A stretch of DNA of 35,072 nt from an uncultured Campylobacter sp. GTDB lineage: Bacteria > Campylobacterota > Campylobacteria > Campylobacterales > Campylobacteraceae. The notes under the pieces were generated by a model. That model searched no databases. It had not been told where the DNA came from and was given only the letters and a program-made list of their open reading frames with translations. Each line of letters begins with the position of its first letter. Position 1 is the first letter of the stretch. The stretch spans positions 1 to 35,072 of the forward strand of contig NZ_CALIMW010000103.1 of NCBI RefSeq assembly GCF_938045405.1. Direction: 5' to 3'. Made by a program: the position numbers and the translations under genes. This document shows positions 15,462 through 23,721 of this stretch, one piece after another.

Positions 15462-17612
15462 CTAAAATTTTACCGATACGTTAAACATAAACTGCTGCGC
15501 GTAGCCCATCTGAATAGGTATCACGCTCGTAGTCGTGCCGGTCGAGGATGAGGTATAGTATTTTTTGTCGGTCAAATTTTTGACGTTGAACGAAAAATTC
15601 GTATCATAGCCCGAAATTTTAGTATCGTAGCTCACGAAGGCGTCATAAACTACGGCGTGAGGCAGCTTAAACGCCGTTCCTGCGGGCACGCTCGGTAGGT
15701 TCGTGCGCATATAGTAGGTGTACCACGAGCCGAAGTATCGCGCGCCGCCGCCGAGCCTAAGCCCCTTTGCGCCTAGATGCGCGAAATCGTAGTTGGCAAA
15801 TAGGCTTGCTTGGTGCTTCGGCGTCGCTTCCAGCGGTTTGCCGATTAGCACCGCAAAAGCGCCGTCGTCCTCACGCACTCTCGTTTTGGTATATGCATAG
15901 CTCGCCGACATGCTAAGTCCCTGCGTCACGCGCCCATTTATATCGAGCTCAAATCCTCGCGAGCGGGCCTTGCCGATCGTCTCGCTTATATTATTTACCG
16001 TTCGCAGGATGTTTCTTTTATCGATATTAAACACCGCCGCACCCGCAGTGACTCGATCGTTTTGAAATTTAGTGCCGAGCTCCACGGATTTGCCTTCCTC
16101 CGGCTTTAGATCGCCGCCTATCGCCTCGCCTATGGACATCTGCGGCGTGAAGCTTTGCGCGTAGTTAGTATATACCGACCACTGCGGGCTTAACAGGTAC
16201 AAAAGCCCGCCCTGATAGGTCGTAGCAGCCTTTTTCTGATCGGTGTTGTTCGGTCCTTGCCAGCTTTGTTTGGCTACTTGATCGTAAAATTCCCTACGCA
16301 CGCCCAAAGAAAGTATTAACTCGTCGGTTAAATTTATATTATCTTGCGTGTAAAGACCGATCGTTCTTAGCTTTTGATATTGTATTTTTGGCTCTCTATC
16401 GTTCGTTAAGACGGCGCCCGAAGCGGTCTGTCCGGTAAGCATATTGATGCGCCCTGCGGTGCCTTTTAGCGCGCCCGGGCGGTATCTGTAGTAGTTTTTG
16501 TAATCCGTGCCGAAAAGGACATCGTGCTTAAGCGGGCCCGTTTCAAATTTGCCGTTTAGCGTGACGCTTGCTGCGTGCGTGCGGTGTATGAAATTATCGT
16601 AGTAGTTATACGATCGCGTCGTGCCGGTAAGGCCTTGGGGCGTGAATGGATTGTTCGGACGGACGTAGCCGTATTCGTGCTTGCTGCGCGAGAAAGCATA
16701 GGCGCCTTTTAATATCCAATCCTCGTTAAATTCCTTCTCAAAGCCGAAATCAACCGTATCGAGCTTGCTTTGTAGTTTATTTACCGGCTCGTCGAAGCGG
16801 ACTTTGCCGCTGCCATAAATTTTACCCGTACTCGGCACTAAAAACGCGCCGCGATCCACCGGATCGGTAGAGCGGCTATGGGTGTAGCCTAAGTTTATCG
16901 AATAATCATCTCCTTGATACGCAAGCGACGGCGCAAAGAGCGTGTTTTTTATACCGCCGAAATTTCGCCAATAATCCTTCGCGTAGTAATCGAATATAAA
17001 TCTATACGCAAAGCCGCTATCTGCAATCGGCCCTGTAGTATCAAATCCCGCGTCCCAATAGTTGCGATTGCCCAGCCCACCCCAAATTTCATTTATAAAC
17101 TCATACTGCGGCTTTTTGGTTACCATGTTTATGACGCCGCCCGGTTGCTGCGCGCCGTAGAGCATGCTCGCGGGTCCTTTTAGAACCTCGACGGATTGAA
17201 TGGTTTTGTTGAAATTGTGCATCACGGCGCCCGGTACGCCGTTGCGCATAATCGAGCCGTCGCGACCCTCGCCGAAGCCACGCTTGATGATCGCATCGAA
17301 AATATTTCCCGTCGTATTTGCATAGCTTATGCCGCTTACGTTTTGCAGCGATTCGGCTAGGGTCTCTGGCTTTTTGTCCTTTAGATGCTGCTGCGTTACG
17401 ACATTTACGGTTTGCGGAATTTCTAAAATTCTCTTAGCCGTCTTGCCGATCTCGCTGCGTACGGCGCGGTAACCGTCGTCGTTATTCGCCCATTCTACGA
17501 CCTCGATATCGCCTAGGTTTTCGCCCGAGGCGGAGTTTGCTGCGGCGTTTTGTTCGGCGCAAGCAAAAGAAAAAAGCGCCAAAGCCGCGCCAAAACTCAT
17601 CTTAAATTTCAT
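15462..17612 (-). CDS. TonB-dependent siderophore receptor
   Basis: An outer-membrane ferric-siderophore receptor of 716 aa. It has a signal peptide (residues 1 to about 19), a TonB-box-like DIEVVEW at 35-41, and a plug domain with IPQTVNVVTQQ, ESLQNVSGI, VLKGPASMLYGAQQPGGV and INMVTKKP. The beta-barrel ends in FMFNVSVKF with a terminal aromatic. There is no N-terminal STN signalling domain. Plug wording is typical of the FhuE/FpvA/FoxA siderophore-receptor subfamily; the ligand cannot be named. It is monocistronic, with its own terminator and an upstream Fur-like palindrome, and separates tig from folE, which I recall as adjacent in C. jejuni. Confidence 0.92.
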   Translation of the reverse strand: MKFKMSFGAALALFSFACAEQNAAANSASGENLGDIEVVEWANNDDGYRAVRSEIGKTAKRILEIPQTVNVVTQQHLKDKKPETLAESLQNVSGISYANTTGNIFDAIIKRGFGEGRDGSIMRNGVPGAVMHNFNKTIQSVEVLKGPASMLYGAQQPGGVINMVTKKPQYEFINEIWGGLGNRNYWDAGFDTTGPIADSGFAYRFIFDYYAKDYWRNFGGIKNTLFAPSLAYQGDDYSINLGYTHSRSTDPVDRGAFLVPSTGKIYGSGKVRFDEPVNKLQSKLDTVDFGFEKEFNEDWILKGAYAFSRSKHEYGYVRPNNPFTPQGLTGTTRSYNYYDNFIHRTHAASVTLNGKFETGPLKHDVLFGTDYKNYYRYRPGALKGTAGRINMLTGQTASGAVLTNDREPKIQYQKLRTIGLYTQDNINLTDELILSLGVRREFYDQVAKQSWQGPNNTDQKKAATTYQGGLLYLLSPQWSVYTNYAQSFTPQMSIGEAIGGDLKPEEGKSVELGTKFQNDRVTAGAAVFNIDKRNILRTVNNISETIGKARSRGFELDINGRVTQGLSMSASYAYTKTRVREDDGAFAVLIGKPLEATPKHQASLFANYDFAHLGAKGLRLGGGARYFGSWYTYYMRTNLPSVPAGTAFKLPHAVVYDAFVSYDTKISGYDTNFSFNVKNLTDKKYYTSSSTGTTTSVIPIQMGYAQQFMFNVSVKF

Positions 17613-17681
17613 TACCGAACTTCTTTTAGATAAAGCTTATCAAAACGGCGGATTTTAAACAAAAATTTCTTAAATTTAAAT

Positions 17682-17712
17682 ATATTATCATTAACATAAT
17701 GAGATTGATAAA
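17682..17712. promoter_or_regulatory. Candidate Fur box
   Basis: TCATTA-ACA-TAATGA (17688-17702) is a perfect palindrome inside a run of Fur-like ATTATCATT and GATTGATAA half-sites. It lies about 75 bases upstream of the siderophore-receptor ATG and about 90 bases upstream of folE. Iron repression of the receptor is expected for this gene class. Confidence 0.6.
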
Positions 17713-17799
17713 ATTTCGCGCGGAATTTTAAAATTTATCAGCGTTATAAAAGGCGTTTTTGAGTAATATCGCGCATCGATCTTTAAGGAATTGCTAAAA

Positions 17800-18384
17800 A
17801 TGGACGAAAAAAGCCGAGCTAAATTTGAAAACTGCGTATCGCAGATACTTGAAATTTTAGGCGAGGATCCTAAGCGCGACGGGCTTGCGAAGACGCCCGA
17901 GCGCGTGGCTAAAGCCTATGAGTTTCTAACTAGCGGTTACGAGCTGGATCCAAAAGAAATTTTAAACGACGCGCTGTTTGAGAGTAGCAACAATGAGATG
18001 GTTTTGATAAAAGATATAGAATTTTATAGTCTCTGTGAGCACCATCTGCTGCCGATTATAGGGCGCGCGCACGTCGCATATATCCCGAATAAAAAGGTCG
18101 TGGGGCTTAGTAAAATTCCGCGTATGGTAAATATTTTCGCGCGCAGGCTGCAGATCCAAGAGCAGCTTACCGAGCAGATCGCAAGCGCAATCCAAGAGGT
18201 GATCCATCCGCTCGGCGTGGGCGTGGTGCTTCAAGCGCGGCATATGTGTATGGAGATGCGCGGCGTGCAAAAGATCAACTCGACCACGACTACGTCGGCA
18301 CTGCGGGGGCTTTTTATCAGCCGAAACGACACGCGCAAGGAATTTTTCGATCTAATAAATTCTCCGAAAACTTTCGGTTTTTAA
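17800..18384 (+). CDS. folE: GTP cyclohydrolase I
   Basis: Converts GTP to 7,8-dihydroneopterin triphosphate for folate (and possibly queuosine) synthesis. The protein has 194 aa. Zinc ligands are visible at Cys79 and His82 in SLCEHHLLP and at Cys150 in QARHMCMEMRGVQK. The substrate-site GLSKIPRMVNIFARRLQ region is intact. The ATG at 17800 is chosen because AAGGA at 17785-17789 is well spaced for it but too close to the in-frame TTG at 17791. Confidence 0.95.
   Translation: MDEKSRAKFENCVSQILEILGEDPKRDGLAKTPERVAKAYEFLTSGYELDPKEILNDALFESSNNEMVLIKDIEFYSLCEHHLLPIIGRAHVAYIPNKKVVGLSKIPRMVNIFARRLQIQEQLTEQIASAIQEVIHPLGVGVVLQARHMCMEMRGVQKINSTTTTSALRGLFISRNDTRKEFFDLINSPKTFGF
18364..18382 (+). terminator. 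Hairpin plus T-run embedded in folE 3' end
   Basis: CCGAAA-AC-TTTCGG (18364-18377) is followed by TTTTT, overlapping the last folE codons and the TAA. The stem is short with a tight loop, so it is probably a modest terminator before nifS. Confidence 0.4.
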
Positions 18385-18420
18385 AACGGCAAGCGTTAAA
18401 GAAAAATTTAGCAATTATGT

Positions 18421-18426
18421 TATATT
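18421..18426 (+). promoter_or_regulatory. Candidate -10 for nifS-nifU
   Basis: TATATT within TTATATTATCG, about 70 bases before the nifS ATG and upstream of the leader palindrome. Confidence 0.4.
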
Positions 18427-18454
18427 ATCGTGCGAAATTGATAAAAGAGCGAAA

Positions 18455-18477
18455 TTGTCTGATTAAATTTCAGACAA
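18455..18477. promoter_or_regulatory. Leader palindrome before nifS
   Basis: TTGTCTG (18455-18461) and CAGACAA (18471-18477) are perfect 7-bp inverted arms separated by 9 bases. They lie between the candidate -10 and the nifS ribosome site. There is no T-run, so an operator for a transcription factor is more likely than a terminator. Confidence 0.45.
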
Positions 18478-18495
18478 ATTTTAGAAAGGAATTTT

Positions 18496-19695
18496 ATGCA
18501 GCGCGTTTATTTGGATAATAACGCCACTACGATGGTCGATCCCGAAGTTTTTGAGGAGATGAAGCCGTTTTTTTGCGATAAATACGGCAATCCAAATTCC
18601 CTTCACAGCTTCGGCAGCGAGACTCACCCCGCGCTAAGAGCCGCTATGGATAGGCTCTATGCGGGGCTCGGCGCTGCGGATGCGGACGATATCGTCATCA
18701 CAAGCTGTGCGACCGAGAGCAATAACTGGGTTTTAAAAGGAATTTACTACGATAAAATTCTAACCGGCGAGAAGGATAATATCGTCATAAGCTCCGTCGA
18801 GCACCCCGCAATCAGCGCGACCTGTGCTTTTTTAGAAAAAATTTGCGGCGTAAAGATCACACGTCTTGGCGTCGATAAAAACGGACAGATCGATCTTGAC
18901 GAGCTTGCCGAAAAAATTAACGACAAAACCGCACTTGTTAGCGTGATGTGGGCAAATAACGAAACCGGCACGATCTTCCCCGTAAAAAAAATCGCACAAA
19001 TCGCACACGAGCATGGCGCGCTATATCATGCCGACGCGGTGCAAGCGATAGGTAAGATAAAGGTGAACGTGCGCGATGCGGATGTGGATTTTTTGAGCCT
19101 TTCCGGGCATAAATTTCACGCTCCAAAGGGGGTCGGCGCGCTCTACATCAAAGATAGCAAGCCGCTTACGAGCCTGCTTCACGGCGGAGAGCATATGGGC
19201 GGGCGCCGCAGCGGCACGCTAAACGTTTCTGGTATCGTGGGGCTCGGCAAAGCTTTGGAGCTAGCGAATAAATTTATGGATTTTGAGCGCACTCAGGTAA
19301 GCAGACTGCGCGATAAGCTGGAAGATGCGCTTTTGCAAATTTCAAACGTAAGCGTCGTGGGCGATCGCAGCATTCGCGTGCCAAACACCATCCTCGCCTC
19401 GATCCAAGGCGTCGAGGGGGAGGCAATGCTGTGGGATCTAAATAAAGCTGGCATCGCCGCTTCTACGGGCTCTGCATGTGCGAGCGAGGCGCTCGAGAAT
19501 AACCCGATAATGGAAGCGATCGGCGCGGATAAGGAGCTGGCGCATACGGCGCTAAGGCTTTCGCTGTCGCGCTTTACGACGGAGGCGGAGATCGATTATG
19601 CGATCGAGCATATAAGTAAAGCTATCGCCCGTCTGCGCGGGATTTCAAGCACGTTTGCTTACGCGCCGCAAGGTTATGAGAAAAATAAAGGATAA
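18496..19695 (+). CDS. nifS: NifS-type cysteine desulfurase
   Basis: A PLP enzyme of 399 aa that takes sulfur from cysteine for Fe-S cluster assembly. The PLP lysine is Lys206 in SLSGHKFHAPKG. The persulfide cysteine is Cys328 in STGSACASE, and HADAVQAIGKI provides the cofactor-binding Asp/Gln. The short active-site loop is of the IscS/NifS group I type. The ATG at 18496 follows AGAAAGGAATTTT. nifU starts 3 bases after its stop. In epsilonproteobacteria this pair is the housekeeping Fe-S system rather than a nitrogen-fixation one. Confidence 0.95.
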   Translation: MQRVYLDNNATTMVDPEVFEEMKPFFCDKYGNPNSLHSFGSETHPALRAAMDRLYAGLGAADADDIVITSCATESNNWVLKGIYYDKILTGEKDNIVISSVEHPAISATCAFLEKICGVKITRLGVDKNGQIDLDELAEKINDKTALVSVMWANNETGTIFPVKKIAQIAHEHGALYHADAVQAIGKIKVNVRDADVDFLSLSGHKFHAPKGVGALYIKDSKPLTSLLHGGEHMGGRRSGTLNVSGIVGLGKALELANKFMDFERTQVSRLRDKLEDALLQISNVSVVGDRSIRVPNTILASIQGVEGEAMLWDLNKAGIAASTGSACASEALENNPIMEAIGADKELAHTALRLSLSRFTTEAEIDYAIEHISKAIARLRGISSTFAYAPQGYEKNKG

Positions 19696-19698
19696 AAA

Positions 19699-20700
19699 AT
19701 GGCAAAAAATAGTTTGATAAATGGCTCGATCTGGGAGCAATACTCGCAAAAAGTGCAGGACCGCATGAATAATCCTCGCTATATGGGCGAGATCACCGAG
19801 GAGGAGGCGAAGGCTAGAGGCGGTAAGCTAGTGGTCGCAGACTTCGGCGCCGAGAGCTGCGGCGATGCGGTGCGGTTATATTGGCTAATAGATCCTAAAA
19901 CCGATAGAATTTTAGACGCTAAATTTAAAAGCTTCGGCTGCGGCACGGCGATTGCGAGTTCGGACACGATGGCTGAGCTTTGTATCGGAAAGACCGTCGA
20001 TCAAGCGGTAAAGATTACAAATTTAGACGTAGAGCACGCGATGCGCGATAATCCCGACGAGCCCGCCGTACCGCCGCAAAAGATGCACTGCTCGGTAATG
20101 GCATACGACGTCATCAAGCAGGCTGCAGCGAATTATAAGGGCGTCGATCCCGCGCATTTCGAGGACGAGATCATCGTGTGCGACTGCGCGCGCGTAAGCC
20201 TCGGCACGATCAAAGAGGTGATCCGATTAAACGATCTTCATACGGTCGAGGAGATCACGCAATACACCAAAGCGGGCGCGTTTTGTAAATCCTGCGTGCG
20301 CCCGGGCGGACACGAGGAGAAGGATTACTATCTGGTCGATATTTTAAAGCAAACCAGAGAGGAGATGGAGCGAGAGAGACTTCAAGCTCAAGCCGAGGCG
20401 AGTGCCGCTACTAGCGCGAAAGCGGGAGCGGAGATGAGTTTTGAGCAGTTAAATTTAATCGGTAAATTTAAGGCCGTCGAAGGGGTGCTTGACGAGGATA
20501 TCCGTCCGATGCTTCAGATGGACGGCGGCAATCTCGACGTCATCGATATCAGACCTGCAGACGACGGCAAAACGGACATATATATCCGTTATCTTGGCGC
20601 TTGTAGCGGCTGCGCCAGCGGTGCGAGCGGTACATTATACGCGATCGAAAATGTTTTGCAAGAAAACCTTAGCCCAAACATCCGCGTAATGCCGATCTAA
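19699..20700 (+). CDS. nifU: NifU Fe-S cluster scaffold
   Basis: A modular scaffold of 333 aa. The IscU-like domain (1-145) has Cys54, Cys81 and Cys131. A central [2Fe-2S] ferredoxin-like/BFD domain has CDC at 161-163 and CKSC at 196-199. An Ala-rich linker (~230-245) leads to the NFU domain (250-333) with CSGC at 302-305. All cluster ligands are present. The ribosome site AAAGGATAAAAA precedes it. It is cotranscribed with nifS, which supplies the sulfur. Confidence 0.95.
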   Translation: MAKNSLINGSIWEQYSQKVQDRMNNPRYMGEITEEEAKARGGKLVVADFGAESCGDAVRLYWLIDPKTDRILDAKFKSFGCGTAIASSDTMAELCIGKTVDQAVKITNLDVEHAMRDNPDEPAVPPQKMHCSVMAYDVIKQAAANYKGVDPAHFEDEIIVCDCARVSLGTIKEVIRLNDLHTVEEITQYTKAGAFCKSCVRPGGHEEKDYYLVDILKQTREEMERERLQAQAEASAATSAKAGAEMSFEQLNLIGKFKAVEGVLDEDIRPMLQMDGGNLDVIDIRPADDGKTDIYIRYLGACSGCASGASGTLYAIENVLQENLSPNIRVMPI

Positions 20701-21110
20701 ACTTATCGGCCGCTACGTTTCATCTTGGCTTGGTCTTTACGAAATTTTAAGAGCTTGAGCTTCTGCGTAACAGCGGAGCTAAATTTCGCCCCTTAGCTAA
20801 ATTCGCAATTAGACGCTAAATCTGCGTAGAATTTCGCCGTTTACTTTTAAGAATATCGTAAATTTTGATAAGGTTTTCTAGCGTGAAATTCATTCGTAAA
20901 TTTTGTCTATAAAATTTAATTAAAAGAGCTTTTTATTTCGCTCGTGTAAGTTTTTTATGAGATTTCGTTTGTAAATTGGACATAGAATTTCTCCGCGAAT
21001 TTCATCTTTTCATAAATTTAGATGAAAATGCGCCATAAATCGCAGAATTTTAGCTGGCTATAATTTCTTTTTATTATAATTGCGCCTTATTTCAACTAAA
21101 AGGGGAGCAA
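20701..21110 (+). promoter_or_regulatory. Spacer with promoter for the binding-protein gene
   Basis: No gene is seen. A -10-like TATAAT at 21075-21080 lies 30 bases upstream of the next ATG in T-rich DNA. A 6-bp hairpin (GCCGAT/ATCGGC, 20691-20710) straddles the nifU stop. The remainder is AAATTT-rich filler. Confidence 0.45.
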
Positions 21111-21899
21111 ATGAAAGTATTTGTTTTGGCGGCTCTGCTACTTGGTTTTCTATCTGCAAATTCTTTGGATCAGATCAAAAAAGATAGGCTCGTTCGCATA
21201 GGTGTATATAACGATCAGCCGCCGTTTAGTGCGCTCGTAGACGGCAAATATAGGGGATTTGAGATTGCTCTTGGCGAAAAGCTCGGTAAGGAGATTTTCG
21301 GCGATAATCCCGGCAAGGTAAAATTTATCCCGATCACGGCTTCAAGACGCATTAGCGCTTTACAGCGCAATGAAGCGGATATGGTGATTGCGACCTTTAC
21401 TCCTACGCCCACGCGAGCGAAAAAAGTAGATTTTTCGGAGCCTTATTTTAAGGTGCAGGTAGGTGTGCTAGCCAAAAAAGACGAAAATATCACGAGCTTC
21501 GATCAACTCCGCAAAAAGAGGATTTTCGTCATCAAACACTCTCCTATTCACAATTTCTTACGCAAAGCGGGCTTCAGAAAGAATTTGAATTTCTGCGCCA
21601 GTTCGGCTAAATGTTACCGCGCTTTCAAAAGGGCGAAAAATGCCGTGCATGTCGATGATAACCTAATCCTGCATGCATACGCAATCATAGATAATAAAAC
21701 GCAGGTTGCTTTGGATGGTCTAGGTAAGCAAACTTACAACGCAATCGCCGTGCAGAAGGGCAATAATGCGCTGCTAGAGCTAATCAATACATCTTTAGCA
21801 GGACTAAAAAAAGACGGATTTTTGGATAAGACCTTTGATGATACGCTCGGGATTTTCTATCACGGCACGATCGATAAGAAGGAATTCTTGGTTGAATAA
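21111..21899 (+). CDS. Periplasmic amino-acid-binding protein (SBP_bac_3)
   Basis: A 262-aa family-3 extracellular solute-binding protein. It has a signal peptide 1-18 (cleavage near SANS) without a lipobox, so a soluble periplasmic protein is likely. Family features are GVYNDQPPFSALVDGKYRGFE near the N-terminus, ADMVIATFTPTPTRAKKVDF, and SEPYFKVQVGVL. It resembles the PEB1a/HisJ group, which bind polar amino acids; the ligand is not determinable. No ABC permease or ATPase gene is nearby, so it is an orphan or works with a transporter elsewhere. Ribosome site AAAGGGGAGC. Confidence 0.88.
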   Translation: MKVFVLAALLLGFLSANSLDQIKKDRLVRIGVYNDQPPFSALVDGKYRGFEIALGEKLGKEIFGDNPGKVKFIPITASRRISALQRNEADMVIATFTPTPTRAKKVDFSEPYFKVQVGVLAKKDENITSFDQLRKKRIFVIKHSPIHNFLRKAGFRKNLNFCASSAKCYRAFKRAKNAVHVDDNLILHAYAIIDNKTQVALDGLGKQTYNAIAVQKGNNALLELINTSLAGLKKDGFLDKTFDDTLGIFYHGTIDKKEFLVE

Positions 21900-22509
21900 A
21901 ATTTCGTGCAGAATTTAATTCGTGCGTTTGATTCCCGCGTAAAATTCGATTCATTGTAATGATGGAGCGAGAAATACGTTGCGGGCTTAATTTGCTTTTA
22001 GAATTCGGTCTTGATTTTACTTGCCTCTCCTAAAGCGCAAATTTTATCGAAATTGGTGAGGCTATTTAAAACGCGCGCACCACTAGCGTGAAATTCCATT
22101 TTCGGAAGTAAAATTTTTAAGCGATTCGTCTGCATTTAAAATTCACGCAACTTTTATAGAGTCCGTTTCACTTTTACATCCCACAAAACCCGCGCTAGCT
22201 TATAAAATTCTATTTTTAGCTTTAAATACTTGCTTTCCCGCTACAGCTTTATGATTTAAATTTTAAAAATTCCTCTAAAAGGAGCTAAACTCCCAAGCGC
22301 TATTGCCGCCTCGGTATGGAGAATTTAAAATTTACTCCCTACATCAAAGACAAATTTTATGCAAAGTAGGCGCCAAATGAGCAGGCGGAGCAAATAATTT
22401 CAAATTTAGCGGCGCCTGTCTTATCGGGTGCCGCGAAGCTGCATTTTATAAAGACGCGGCGAATACAAAAAATGGTCGTAAAAATTTTACCTCAAGAGCC
22501 AATCCCGAT
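21900..22509. other. 610-bp gene-free spacer
   Basis: No ORF of substance. The DNA is AAATTT/AAAATTC-rich filler. The only structure is an AGGCGCC/GGCGCCT inverted pair (about 22367-22373 and 22409-22415) with a long loop. A tiny 17-codon ATG frame at 22317 is not supported as a gene. Confidence 0.4.
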
Positions 22510-23223
22510 TTACTTCACCAGTTCGTAATTATACTCTTTCGTGCCGTCGAGTAGATTTGTGACGTTGTAGCCTCGCTCGTTTAGGGCTTTGGCTAGCTTG
22601 GCGCTGCGGTTGCCGCTGTAGCAGTGCGTGATTATCTTTTTGTCTTTATTGGCCTCAAGCATGTCCTTGTAGTTTTCTAAAGGCTCGCCGTATGGGATAT
22701 TTATCGCGCCCTTCATATGTCCGGCGTCATAGTCTTTTTTCTCTCTAGCGTCGATAATCAGCACGTTCGGATTATTCGCTATTTTCAAAAACCCCTCCGC
22801 GTTTATGCTGCCGACCTTATACAGCTCATAGTTATACTGCTTCACGCCTGGCGCATTCATAAGCATACTAAAGCCCTTTTGTTTAAGCAGATCAAGCGCC
22901 TTGCCGCTGCGGTTGCCCGTATTGCAATAAAGCACGACGTTTTTATCTTTATAGGCGCTTATCTCGTCCAGTCTGCTTTCAAGCTCTCCAAGCGGGATGT
23001 TAATCGCGTGCTTTATGTGGCCTGCAGCGTACTCATCCGCGCTTCTGACGTCGATGACTAGATAATTTTCTTTCGCCCTATTGTCCTCCTCTATCGCCGA
23101 TAGCGCTACGCCGCTTATGGCGTGGCCGCTAGGCTGCTGCGTCTCGGCGCCGCAAGTCGCAAAAGATCCTAATGCCGCTAGCAAAACCGCACTTTTTAAA
23201 ATTTTGTGAGAAATAAATTTCAT
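22510..23223 (-). CDS. Exported tandem rhodanese-domain protein
   Basis: A 237-aa protein with an N-terminal export signal (hydrophobic 10-22; FATC24 could be a weak lipobox) and two rhodanese domains. The first has VIDVRSADEYAAGHI and active-site loop CNTGNRS (Cys100). The second has IIDAREKKDYDAGHM and CYSGNRS (Cys201). Both domains end in a near-identical YNYEL segment (about 130-134 and 231-235), showing internal duplication. Both Cys are kept, so both may carry persulfide. A periplasmic sulfur-transfer role is inferred. The start ATG at 23221-23223 follows AAAGGAA. Confidence 0.9.
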   Translation of the reverse strand: MKFISHKILKSAVLLAALGSFATCGAETQQPSGHAISGVALSAIEEDNRAKENYLVIDVRSADEYAAGHIKHAINIPLGELESRLDEISAYKDKNVVLYCNTGNRSGKALDLLKQKGFSMLMNAPGVKQYNYELYKVGSINAEGFLKIANNPNVLIIDAREKKDYDAGHMKGAINIPYGEPLENYKDMLEANKDKKIITHCYSGNRSAKLAKALNERGYNVTNLLDGTKEYNYELVK

Positions 23224-23575
23224 ATGTTTCCTTTGAATTTTAGCTTTTAAAGCGGGGGATTATATCAAAAAATTTAGCTAAATAGTGTGAATTTACGCGA
23301 GGCGTATTAGATTATTCTAGCGTAAGATTTCTTATGTGAAAACGCGATAAAGACTCAAATGAAAAGCTTTTTCCAAAATATCTTAAAGGCTCGTAGGTAA
23401 AGATACTTTGCGTAAATTTATCTTTTAGAGACGGAGCAACAAATTCAAAAAAACTCACATTTGCCCGAAGGTAAATTTTATACTTTTGCCAATTTTCATT
23501 ATTTTTCAAGTATAAGTAAGATATAATCTCGAACTTTTTTGAGGCGCCGTTGCACTCTTAAAGGTAATTTGAAGA
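23224..23575. other. Spacer between rhodanese gene and tRNA
   Basis: A minus-strand frame of 65 codons (23312-23509) exists but has no recognisable family or ribosome site. I do not call it. The rest probably holds the rhodanese promoter (minus) and the tRNA 3' flank. Confidence 0.4.
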
Positions 23576-23652
23576 TGGTGTCAAGAGAGAGACTTGAACT
23601 CTCGACCTCCGGCTTATGAGACCAGCGCTCTAACCAGCTGAGCTACCTTGAC
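23576..23652 (-). tRNA. tRNA with CAT anticodon (Met, elongator type)
   Basis: A complete 77-nt cloverleaf on the minus strand: 7-bp acceptor (GTCAAGG/TCTTGAC), D-arm GCTC-AGCTGGTTA-GAGC, anticodon loop CTCATAA, 5-bp T-stem with TTCAAGT loop, and encoded CCA. Position 1 pairs with 72, so it is not an initiator tRNA. CAT could also belong to tRNA-Ile2 (lysidine-modified); sequence alone does not settle this. Confidence 0.95.
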
Positions 23653-23721
23653 ACGAATAAAGAAACGGCAGTATAGCTAAATATTCTTATTTTTAATTGA
23701 AACACTTTAAAAGGAGAGAAA

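Noticed and set aside
22317..22370. 17-codon ATG frame in the spacer after the binding-protein gene
   Set aside because: Too short and without a ribosome site; chance occurrence is likely.
23312..23509. 65-codon minus-strand ORF before the tRNA
   Set aside because: No ribosome site, no recognisable family, AT-rich spacer.
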